Positions 1-5,166 of a stretch of 5,166 nt of DNA are shown piece by piece. The notes beneath the pieces are model-generated. The model did not search any database. It had not been told where the DNA came from and saw nothing but the letters and a program-made list of their open reading frames with translations. The translations under genes and the position numbers were made by a program. The DNA comes from Flavobacteriales bacterium. GTDB lineage: Bacteria > Bacteroidota > Bacteroidia > Flavobacteriales_D > Cryomorphaceae. Position 1 is the first letter of the stretch. Every line of letters starts with the position of its first letter. The stretch covers positions 1 through 5,166 of the forward strand of contig JAIVHQ010000076.1 of assembly GCA_020200995.1 (NCBI GenBank), read 5' to 3'.

Positions 1-300
1 CCTTCGGTCATGCCTGCGGCTTGATCCAGGGACTTGATCTTCGAGCGGCGTTGCGCTGGTCTATAGGGAGTCATCCCGCCGCGGCGGGACTCCTTGTTTT
101 CAATCCGGCGCGCGCCTTTGCCTTTGGCTTGGTCTTGCGACTTGCTAATGAACTTTATGATCCAGCCACTTGAGTGTATGACAGACTCTAATTTGAGTCG
201 GCTTTCGAATTCTAAAGCGCAGATACATGTACAAATGTTCTGATAAACTTAGTCGTGAATTTCTGAAATTGTTTGGTTGTTTGTTACATATGTTGTTTAC
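1..300. other. GC-rich, palindrome-bearing segment and AT-rich flank without a recognised gene
   Basis: The first ~140 nt are clearly richer in G+C than the ~160 nt that follow. They contain the perfect palindromes CCCGCCGCGGCGGG (75-88) and GGCGCGCGCC (107-116). No stop interrupts the minus-strand frame from 248 to the left edge (82 codons, very basic near its end, with residues such as RRSKIKSLDQAAGMTEG). A plus-strand frame is also open from 3 to 170, with its stop at 171-173. Open frames on both strands are expected of GC-rich palindromic DNA, and I recognise neither product. The segment could be the 3' end of a minus-strand or plus-strand gene from outside the window, or one copy of an intergenic repeat family. 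I slightly favour the repeat, because of the palindromes and the abrupt change in composition. Confidence 0.35.
65..100 (+). terminator. GC-rich hairpin, possible intrinsic terminator
   Basis: GGAGT (67-71) pairs with ACTCC (89-93). Inside, after a CAT bulge, the palindrome CCCGCCGCGGCGGG (75-88) folds on itself. TTGTTTT (94-100) follows, so on the plus strand this resembles an intrinsic terminator for a gene to the left. The inner stem is symmetric, and the tail is interrupted by a G. It may instead be only the hairpin of a repeat element. Confidence 0.4.
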
Positions 301-302
301 CG

Positions 303-337
303 AAACGGGCGCTATCGAGCGCCCGTTTTGTTCTGTT
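303..337 (+). terminator. Strong intrinsic terminator
   Basis: AAACGGGCGCT (303-313) and AGCGCCCGTTT (318-328) form a perfect 11-bp stem closed by the tetraloop ATCG. C301-G330 and a G302-T329 wobble can extend it. The plus strand continues with a T-rich tail ending near 337, while the minus strand has only a poor tail, so it probably acts on plus-strand transcripts. No gene ends just upstream in the window. The transcript it ends either starts left of position 1 and has a long 3' tail, or is a small RNA from the 100-300 region, for which I see no convincing promoter. Confidence 0.8.
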
Positions 338-459
338 AATACTGTTCAGTTTAGTCGACTTGCTGAGATGGTCTCTCAGGATGGAATGTGACACTTGATA
401 ACCTGAGTTCGATTCTAATTCGAGAATTCAAATGTTCAAAAAGTGTAATCTGCAACTTA

Positions 460-484
460 GCGAGGAACGAGCGATCTCATAAGC
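460..484. repeat. Possible dispersed intergenic repeat fragment
   Basis: The bases 460-480 read GCGAGGAACGAGCGATCTCA and one further T. They resemble the widespread GCGAGGAACGAAGCAATCTC-type intergenic repeats that I know from many Bacteroidota genomes. The resemblance is from memory and not from a search. The adjacent CTCATAAGC (476-484), followed by GCTGGTT (499-505), recurs in the spacer before hemA at 4657-4665 and 4671-4677. This hints that both spacers carry decayed copies of related sequence. Confidence 0.3.
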
Positions 485-892
485 ACCGTTGAAGGCATGC
501 TGGTTCGCATAACTCAAATTTTTATAAGTATAAAGCAAGAAAGTGTAAGGCGGCAGATTGGATTTTTTTGGACAAGACGTTAATCCATGACGTCATCGAC
601 AGCTCATTTTGATTAGAAAACAAAGTCTGCGATGGTGGCCAAGATGTTATCAAAATGGAGTCCCTGAAGTCTGAATCCGAAGAAGAATTTAACTCAGGTT
701 CACAAGCCCGGAATTAAAAACTGCCCTGATAATCAAAGGAAATTAAGTCGTTGAAATACGTCGGAATCTCTGGGAATTTAAATGAATTAGAGGTTTATGC
801 GGGAAGGAACTTGTACAGCCTCAAAGGGAATGCTTTTTTTAGGTAGGACCTCCCTTAGCCCTCTTTTTATGTATCAGTAAGTCAGTTAAATG

Positions 893-902
893 CCCCCCCC
901 CC
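893..902. repeat. Ten-cytosine homopolymer
   Basis: An uninterrupted run of ten C lies in otherwise AT-rich intergenic DNA, 287 nt upstream of the start at 1190. Such tracts are prone to slippage and can be phase-variable. This one lies in no ORF and in no promoter that I can define, so it may equally be a neutral tract or a sequencing length error. Confidence 0.85.
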
Positions 903-1015
903 ACTGTTAAAAATACGAAAATTTTTCTTGGCTGGTTCGAAATCAATAAGTACATTGCATTACTTCGAGGGAAGTGATCGAATCCCCTGTAGTACAGACT
1001 TAACCCGTACTTAAC

Positions 1016-1046
1016 AAAAAACCGGAGAGCGGCAACTCCCCGGTTT
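1016..1046 (-). terminator. Intrinsic terminator of the candidate small RNA
   Basis: Positions 1019-1029 pair with 1036-1046 over 11 positions around the loop 1030-1035. Position 1026 with 1039 is an A-C mismatch on the plus strand but a G-U wobble in the minus-strand RNA, so the helix is complete only on the minus strand. There the RNA ends in six U (1021-1016), three of which close the stem. Both facts give the direction as minus. Confidence 0.75.
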
Positions 1047-1072
1047 CAATACCACAATCAACCGAGCTAAAA

Positions 1073-1084
1073 AAAGGAGGTGAT
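1073..1084. promoter_or_regulatory. Perfect Shine-Dalgarno / anti-Shine-Dalgarno sequence
   Basis: The plus strand reads AAAGGAGGTGAT, fully complementary to the 16S rRNA 3' tail, and the minus strand reads the tail itself. On the plus strand it lies 5 nt before ATG ATG TAG (1086-1094), so as a ribosome binding site it would serve only a two-codon ORF. Neither complete gene in the window has a Shine-Dalgarno sequence. The better reading is that the minus-strand RNA carries the anti-SD sequence. A start-stop leader upstream of the 1190 gene is the alternative. Confidence 0.5.
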
Positions 1085-1094
1085 TATGATGTAG

Positions 1095-1126
1095 CAAAGA
1101 TAGACAAAAACACGGGCCTTGCACAA
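1095..1126 (-). promoter_or_regulatory. Bacteroidota-type sigma factor promoter, minus strand
   Basis: TATCTTTG (1102-1095 on the minus strand) matches the -7 consensus TAnnTTTG of this phylum at every fixed position. A TTG at 1126-1124 lies 21 nt upstream, within the published TTG-N17-23-TAnnTTTG spacing. It points at the candidate small RNA, whose terminator lies about 50 nt further. The -33 element falls inside the dyad at 1113-1139, so a DNA-binding regulator there could affect this promoter (inference). Confidence 0.65.
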
Positions 1127-1139
1127 GGTGCACTGCCCG
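1113..1139. other. Two-tier inverted repeat over the small-RNA promoter
   Basis: CGGGC (1113-1117) pairs with GCCCG (1135-1139), and TGCAC (1120-1124) pairs with GTGCA (1128-1132), with short internal loops. The dyad covers the -33 element of the minus-strand promoter. On the minus strand it is followed by TGTTTTTGTC, so it could also end antisense transcripts coming from the 1190 gene. A second stem, GCGCT (1143-1147) with AGCGC (1155-1159), lies beside it, which makes 1113-1159 a structured 5' region for the gene at 1190. I cannot choose between operator, terminator and leader structure. Confidence 0.45.
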
Positions 1140-1189
1140 GGAGCGCTTGCAAGCAGCGCAATTTCTCAACACATAAACCCTTTTTTGAA

Positions 1190-2170
1190 ATGAAACAATG
1201 CGCCCTTGCCCTGATGGCCTCAGTGGCAACCCTGACAGCCCTTGCCCAAAATCTGGTGCCCAATCCTAGTTTTGAGGAGTACTCTCAATGCCCATTTGCA
1301 CCTGGCGACTTCCATACGCATGTCGATTATTGGGAGACGTGGCAAGAAACCCCGGATTTCTTTCACATATGCAGCAATGACCTCGAAGCTTTGGCCGGGG
1401 TGCCTGAAAATGCTTGGGGCTATCAGTGGCCCATAACCGGAGATGGTTATGCTGCCGTTTACACGTACGTCGAGTTCTTTGAGAATGGAAGGGAATACAT
1501 GGCGGCACAACTTGAAGAGGCACTCGTGGCAGGAAATGAATACTACATGATGTTCTATGCTTCAATGTATGACGGCGGCTCGAAAGACCTGAGATGGTGC
1601 GCAAACAGTAATATCGGCATGCGCTTTTTCAAAGACCCGGATTTCGATGCCTTTCCGCCTGATGCCAACCCTTTACAACCGGATAATTTTGCTCACCTGA
1701 ATTACAGTGAGGTTCTGGATGATTATACCAACTGGACACTGATTGAAGGATGGTTTACCGCAGATGATGACTACAACTGGGTGGCCATAGGTAATTTCTT
1801 CACGGACGATCAAACAGAAATTATCATACTCAATGACGAAGATGCCTGTTCAGGCATATACTACATTGAAAACGTATGTGTTGCAAGTAGTCCTGAAGAA
1901 TGTGATTACCTGCTTTTCGCAAATGCCAACCGGCCCATGATCAGTGCAAATCTGTATCCAAATCCGGCCGCTGAGTCTGTTCGATTCAGTTTGCCTGAAT
2001 CAGGTTTGCACAATGTGGACTTCTACGATATACAGGGCCGCTTAGTGAAAAGCATTCAGAATATCAGTTCCGGGTATGAGCTCAACGTTTCAACATTTCA
2101 AAAAGGAGTTTATGTGGTGAGGGTTTTTAACAACCAATATTTTACCACAATCAAACTCATCATACAATGA
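1190..2170 (+). CDS. Secreted protein with NLVPNPSFE-type N-terminal domain and T9SS type A sorting domain
   Basis: This 326-residue protein is probably exported by the Sec pathway and then by T9SS. Residues 1-20 are a signal peptide with likely cleavage after LAQ (18-20). The mature chain opens with NLVPNPSFEE (21-30), then YSQCP (31-35) and a Trp/Pro-rich stretch containing TPDFFHICS (54-62). This pattern is familiar from many Bacteroidota surface proteins, often read as a carbohydrate-binding-like beta-sandwich. No catalytic motif is visible. Residues ~253-326 are a T9SS type A sorting domain: NLYPNPAAESVRF, then DIQGRLV, then QKGVYVVRVF, ending in KLIIQ. ATG 1190 is chosen because it gives the full signal peptide. 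No Shine-Dalgarno sequence precedes it, as is usual in this phylum. The stop overlaps the next start (ATGA, 2167-2170), indicating co-transcription and translational coupling. The substrate or partner is unknown. The downstream fibre-like protein is the best candidate partner. Confidence 0.9.
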   Translation: MKQCALALMASVATLTALAQNLVPNPSFEEYSQCPFAPGDFHTHVDYWETWQETPDFFHICSNDLEALAGVPENAWGYQWPITGDGYAAVYTYVEFFENGREYMAAQLEEALVAGNEYYMMFYASMYDGGSKDLRWCANSNIGMRFFKDPDFDAFPPDANPLQPDNFAHLNYSEVLDDYTNWTLIEGWFTADDDYNWVAIGNFFTDDQTEIIILNDEDACSGIYYIENVCVASSPEECDYLLFANANRPMISANLYPNPAAESVRFSLPESGLHNVDFYDIQGRLVKSIQNISSGYELNVSTFQKGVYVVRVFNNQYFTTIKLIIQ

Positions 2171-4482
2171 AAACTAAAATTTTTGCGGCATGCATGCTGG
2201 CATGTGCGCTGCTTTTGAACCACAATCTGCGCGCTCAGTCAACGAGTGGAAATAACAACATCGGTTTCGGAAAATTCCTTGGGTATAACAATGCCCAAAA
2301 CCTTGAATTCCGCACCAATAACACCACCCGCATGCAGCTGATGCAGAACGGCAACAGCAATATCAACGGGTTCAACGTCAATCGCTCCGGGTTTTTGGGG
2401 CTGAGCCAGGATCCGGGTTTCTTTACAGGCGGGCCGGCGAGTCCTTTTAGTTTGCTTCACCTGAATGGAGACAATGGAGCGGGAAATGCGCAACAAGCCG
2501 GTTACCGGGATTGGATGAGGTATGGAATTACCTTCACGCACAACAATGACTTGATGTACATCGGCCCCAGGAAGGTAGGAGGGAATGATGTCACTGACGC
2601 GGTCATTGCCTGGGCAGACAATAGCCCTGGCTCTCCAGCAGGCCCTGACAACCTGACATTTATTTGGACTACAGGTGGCGCGGCAGGCACTGACCTGGAA
2701 GTATCAAGGATGACTGCAGCCGGTTTTACCGGCATCGGTACATCATGGTCTAACAGTGTACAGCCGAAACGCCCCCTCGACGTAATTCGCGTTGATGGTA
2801 AACCGCAATTTAGAATCTCATACGCGAGCGGCCAGGTATATGATGAAGGTCCTGGTGTATACTCAGACTTTCAGACTTCCCCGCTTGGCAACCTTCACAT
2901 TAAGCCCGTGGCAAATAACCAGCTCAGGGCCACAACTATTGGATTTCTCGAAGGGGATGAGGTGGCCCCTCTTCAGGGGACAGTGCTCGACGTTGGTCCC
3001 GGAAGGACCAGAATAAGGGAGCTGCCAGAGGTATCTCCTAATGCTTTGATTATTGGTTACCGATTTCAGGATGTAAACATGGAGGACGAAGACAATTTTA
3101 TAGGCAGACTTGAATTTCCTACCGATCAAAATTCAGAATGTTTCGTACTCAACGGTGACGGCGAGTGGATAGATATTTGTAACGGCGAAGATTGTCGCTG
3201 GCAAGACGCACCAAGCCAAACCACCGCCGGAGAGCTTGACTTGTTCACAGGGTTTGACCAGGAAGAAGATTGCTACCGTGGTAAGGTAGGGATAGGGGTT
3301 CCATTGATGGAAAAAGCGAAACTGGATGTAGAAAACTTTTTTGAACGGGATGGGGCATTTATTGGCACATTTTCGCGGTCCAGGGTTTTTTTAACCAATA
3401 CAAGTGAACGTGTTATCGGAGTATATGGAGACGCAGACTCGGATGGCTGGCCCGGAGGTACAACCACCAATATAGGGGTGTATGGCAGAGGGAATGATTC
3501 ACGCTACACCGTGGGCTTATTAGGCGAAGCGCGAGCTCATCCCAGTGGCACCAGTACCAGCACTGCCATTGGTGTAGCAGGTTTCGGTAGCAATGACGAA
3601 AATATCCTGAATATCGGAGTTTATGGTGAAGCAACAACGATTTCGGGATATGCCGGATATTTTACGGGTGGTAACATTGTTTTCATGGGTAATAATCCAA
3701 TTTTCGTAAGCGATTCAGAGTTAAAAACAGAAGTAGAAGATATCACAGGAGCTTCAGAGCTTCTGATGTCCCTGAACCCAAAGTCGTATTTTATGCAATC
3801 GCCTGAAGGGCGTCCGATTGCTTTTGATGAGTCGAAGCAATTCGGATTAATTGCTCAGGAAGTCCAGGAAATTATGCCGGAGATTGTGAAGACCGTCGGA
3901 GTACCTGCCGTTATGGACTCGACTGGTTTTGTAGACGGGACTGCTTCGGAAGCTCTTGGTGTGCAGTACAATGCTTTGATTCCATTCATGATTGCTGCGT
4001 TTAAAGAACAGGCCGCTTTGGCTGCCAATCAGGATGAGGAGCTCGCAGCTCAAAACGGCATGATTGAGTCACTTCAGGCCCAATTAGCATACCAAAGCGA
4101 AGAGTTGGAGAATTTAAAAACTTCATTAGAAGGATTATTGGATGCCTTTGACCACGCAAAATCCGATATGGACAACTGTTGCCAAAATAAATTGGAACAA
4201 AACATCCTCGAAGGCAAAATGGGAAAGGTCTTATTAGAGCAGAATGCTCCCAACCCATTTTCAAACCAAACCCGTATAGACTTTTCACTTCCCGAAGGTG
4301 TTCAGGTGACGCTTGTAATATCAGATGGACAGGGGCGGAAGCTGGAGACAATAGTCGACGGTTATCTGGGTGAAGGTGCGCATAGTGTCACTTGGGATGG
4401 CTCCCGGTACAGCCCTGGAATGTATTATTACAGCCTTTATGCTAACGGAACACTGCTCACAAAGAAGATGATAAAGCAATAG
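2167..4482 (+). CDS. Fibre-like surface protein with peptidase S74 chaperone domain and T9SS sorting domain
   Basis: This 771-residue protein has a signal peptide at 1-23 (cleavage after RAQ). Residues ~24-210 include phage-fibre-like head motifs: GNNNIGFGKFLG (28-39), GFLGL (75-79) and GIGT...RPLDV (189-206). A cysteine-containing stretch (C325, C338, C343, C369) precedes another VGIG...KLDV motif (374-388). From about 417 to 490 the motif IGVYG or a variant recurs (I417, I436, 450-453, 469-472, I483) at 14-19-residue spacing, as expected of an intertwined beta-structured fibre. Residues ~515-615 are the S74 intramolecular chaperone: SDSELK (515-520), GLIAQEVQEIMPEIV (560-574) and VQYNALIPFMIAAF (599-612). 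Ser515 and Lys520 have the SDxxxK spacing of the self-cleavage dyad. A coiled coil follows (~613-668), then a T9SS sorting domain (~689-771) with NAPNPF and PGMYYYSL. The protein probably forms a trimeric surface fibre (inference). Its start overlaps the upstream stop. Confidence 0.9.
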   Translation: MKTKIFAACMLACALLLNHNLRAQSTSGNNNIGFGKFLGYNNAQNLEFRTNNTTRMQLMQNGNSNINGFNVNRSGFLGLSQDPGFFTGGPASPFSLLHLNGDNGAGNAQQAGYRDWMRYGITFTHNNDLMYIGPRKVGGNDVTDAVIAWADNSPGSPAGPDNLTFIWTTGGAAGTDLEVSRMTAAGFTGIGTSWSNSVQPKRPLDVIRVDGKPQFRISYASGQVYDEGPGVYSDFQTSPLGNLHIKPVANNQLRATTIGFLEGDEVAPLQGTVLDVGPGRTRIRELPEVSPNALIIGYRFQDVNMEDEDNFIGRLEFPTDQNSECFVLNGDGEWIDICNGEDCRWQDAPSQTTAGELDLFTGFDQEEDCYRGKVGIGVPLMEKAKLDVENFFERDGAFIGTFSRSRVFLTNTSERVIGVYGDADSDGWPGGTTTNIGVYGRGNDSRYTVGLLGEARAHPSGTSTSTAIGVAGFGSNDENILNIGVYGEATTISGYAGYFTGGNIVFMGNNPIFVSDSELKTEVEDITGASELLMSLNPKSYFMQSPEGRPIAFDESKQFGLIAQEVQEIMPEIVKTVGVPAVMDSTGFVDGTASEALGVQYNALIPFMIAAFKEQAALAANQDEELAAQNGMIESLQAQLAYQSEELENLKTSLEGLLDAFDHAKSDMDNCCQNKLEQNILEGKMGKVLLEQNAPNPFSNQTRIDFSLPEGVQVTLVISDGQGRKLETIVDGYLGEGAHSVTWDGSRYSPGMYYYSLYANGTLLTKKMIKQ

Positions 4483-4512
4483 GCTGTTTGCAATAACGGT
4501 TAGATGTAAAAT

Positions 4513-4546
4513 AGAGCCTCGAATATTTTTCGGGGCTCTTCATTTT
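4513..4546 (+). terminator. Intrinsic terminator of the T9SS-cargo gene pair
   Basis: AGAGCCTCGA (4513-4522) pairs with TCGGGGCTCT (4530-4539), 10 bp with one wobble, around the loop ATATTTT. The tail TCATTTT follows. It lies 30 nt after the stop of the fibre gene, which fits the end of a two-gene operon. It also separates that operon from hemA. Confidence 0.85.
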
Positions 4547-4850
4547 AAGCGTATTCTCCGATTCCGGAATGAACAAGTGCATTTGGCTCTTGCTTTCACG
4601 CGTGACCTTATGGAGATGGGTTTATCTCATTTAGCCAACTGCTCCTGTAGGAGAGCCTCATAAGCCCCACGCTGGTTGACTAAGTCGAGGGCCAAAAATT
4701 ACAGTTTACATGTCGCAAATGCGGCCGAGAGTAAGGGAGCAGTAAAGACAGCCCCTATTTATAACCCTTCTAAATTGCACTCCGTGACAATTCAATGACA
4801 ATAGGAACGGGCACAAGTCGGAAATTTGCAAGGCAAAAGAAAAACTCCGT
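4547..4850. other. Spacer upstream of hemA, no gene or clear promoter
   Basis: About 300 nt hold no plausible plus-strand gene. I found no TAnnTTTG match. A small hairpin CTCC/GGAG lies at 4642-4653. TGACAAT occurs twice, 11 nt apart (4785-4791 and 4796-4802), about one helical turn and 49-66 nt before the hemA start, which could mark a regulator site or be chance. CTCATAAGC and GCTGGTT at 4657-4677 echo sequence at 476-505. The hemA promoter must lie here, because the upstream operon is terminated, but I cannot place it. Confidence 0.5.
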
Positions 4851-5166
4851 TTGGAAAACCTGTACACAGTAGCGTTCACACACAAATACCTCCCACTCGA
4901 GACGGTGGGGAAATTCCATATCGCCGAAGAGCGCAGGAATGAAGTGCTCGCTGACCTGAAAGCCGACCTCGGCATTTCGGAGCTGATGTACATCTCAACG
5001 TGCAACCGCGTGGAATTTGTGATCGTGCAGGACGGCGAACAAGCGCTGGACCTCACCATGCTCGCCGCGCATTTCAGAGAGGGCCTCGGCGATGCCGAAT
5101 TTGCGGAAGCAGTGGCCAAAGCCGAAGTATATCGCGGCGACGAAGCCGTGATGCACATCTTCAAGG
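4851..5166 (+). CDS. hemA: Glutamyl-tRNA reductase, N-terminal part (runs off the right edge)
   Basis: This enzyme reduces glutamyl-tRNA(Glu) to glutamate-1-semialdehyde with NADPH, the first committed step of C5-pathway haem and tetrapyrrole synthesis in the cytoplasm. The visible 105 residues cover most of the catalytic domain. They contain FTHKYLPLETVGKF (9-22) and the family signature STCNRVE (49-55), in which Cys51 is the nucleophile that forms the thioester. The frame is open from a stop at 4785-4787 and contains no ATG before 4986, which lies inside the conserved domain (M46). TTG 4851 gives MENLYTVAFTHK, placing the catalytic Cys at residue 51, in line with the family (Cys50 in E. coli). 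ATT 4824 is a less likely alternative. No good Shine-Dalgarno sequence precedes the start. Codon use is more GC-rich than in the two upstream genes. The rest, including the NADPH-binding domain, lies outside the window. Confidence 0.92.
   Translation, partial: MENLYTVAFTHKYLPLETVGKFHIAEERRNEVLADLKADLGISELMYISTCNRVEFVIVQDGEQALDLTMLAAHFREGLGDAEFAEAVAKAEVYRGDEAVMHIFK

Larger units (their letters stand above)
338..1012. other. Gene-free, relic-like intergenic region
   Basis: About 675 nt hold no ORF with coding character. The longest readable piece I noted is a 37-codon stretch from 733 to the stop at 844-846, which has only TTG as a possible start (751) and no ribosome binding site. Scattered signals are a weak tRNA-like fold (about 354-425), a short match to a common intergenic repeat type (460-484), a 10-C run (893-902) and small inverted repeats such as AGTAC/GTACT (991-995 and 1007-1011). 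I found no plus-strand match to TAnnTTTG here, so the promoter of the 1190-4482 gene pair remains unidentified. Confidence 0.6.
1013..1088 (-). ncRNA. Candidate small RNA carrying a 16S 3'-tail (anti-Shine-Dalgarno) mimic
   Basis: A complete transcription unit can be read on the minus strand. A Bacteroidota-type promoter (TTG at 1126-1124, TATCTTTG at 1102-1095) predicts a start near 1090-1086, and an intrinsic terminator ends at about 1013, giving an RNA of about 75 nt. Close to its 5' end lies ATCACCTCCTTT (1084-1073), which matches the 3' tail of 16S rRNA, within a run continuing to seven T. Next comes a linker with AGCTCGGTTGATTGTGG (1068-1052), then the terminator hairpin. There is no coding frame worth proposing. 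One hypothesis is that the RNA presents an anti-SD sequence in trans and so binds SD-bearing mRNAs. Another is that it belongs to a known structured RNA family of this phylum, for example Flavo-1, whose consensus I cannot recall well enough to test. A cis role in the divergent 5' region of the 1190 gene is also possible. Confidence 0.55.

Noticed and set aside
655..714. Plus-strand 19-codon ATG frame rich in Ser and Glu
   Set aside because: It is too short to judge, with no ribosome binding site or promoter. Composition alone is not evidence.
733..846. Plus-strand 37-codon stretch with protein-like composition
   Set aside because: It has no ATG, only TTG 751 as a possible start, no ribosome binding site and no neighbour or terminator linking it to a transcript. 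At most it is a relic of a gene.
1011..1229. Minus-strand 72-codon frame
   Set aside because: It runs across the small-RNA promoter and terminator and into the 5' end of the secreted-protein gene. It has no recognisable domain or ribosome binding site.
4642..4653. CTCC/GGAG hairpin as a second terminator
   Set aside because: The stem is only 4 bp and no T-rich tract follows. The 4513-4546 terminator already ends the operon.
4706..5164. Minus-strand 152-codon frame
   Set aside because: It is antisense to the clear glutamyl-tRNA reductase reading frame and has a low-complexity Ser-rich product with no family likeness. It is a shadow frame.
1..5166. CRISPR array, insertion sequence, toxin-antitoxin or phage defence genes
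   Set aside because: I found no regularly spaced repeats, transposase frame, terminal inverted repeats or defence-family motifs on either strand. The S74 domain is shared with phage fibres, but the T9SS sorting domain marks this protein as a host surface protein.

Overview
The window looks like Bacteroidota, probably Flavobacteriales or a relative. The two complete genes both end in type IX secretion system (T9SS) C-terminal sorting domains, a system essentially confined to this phylum. Neither complete gene has a Shine-Dalgarno sequence, and the clearest promoter has the Bacteroidota form TTG-N21-TATCTTTG.

Layout. Positions 1-1189 carry no recognisable protein gene. The first ~140 nt are a GC-rich, palindrome-rich segment that may belong to a dispersed repeat or to the end of a gene lying to the left. 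A strong intrinsic terminator follows (303-337), then about 680 nt of gene-free, AT-rich, relic-like DNA with a weak tRNA-like fold, a short match to a common intergenic repeat type and a 10-C homopolymer. At 1013-1126 sits the most interesting element: on the minus strand a near-consensus Bacteroidota promoter, a start region containing a copy of the 16S rRNA 3'-tail (anti-Shine-Dalgarno) sequence, and about 45 nt further an intrinsic terminator. Together these predict a small RNA of roughly 75 nt.

Positions 1190-4482 (plus strand) form a two-gene unit joined by an ATGA overlap. The first gene encodes a secreted 326-residue protein with an NLVPNPSFE-type N-terminal domain. The second encodes a secreted 771-residue fibre-like protein with a peptidase S74 (intramolecular chaperone) domain and a coiled coil. 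Both carry T9SS sorting domains, so they are probably exported together to the cell surface, where they may act as one adhesin-like system (inference). The pair ends at a good terminator (4513-4546).

After a ~300-nt spacer, the right edge holds the first 105 codons of glutamyl-tRNA reductase (hemA), the first committed enzyme of C5-pathway tetrapyrrole synthesis. It has no suitable ATG and most likely starts at TTG 4851. It is a housekeeping gene unrelated in function to the surface-protein pair.
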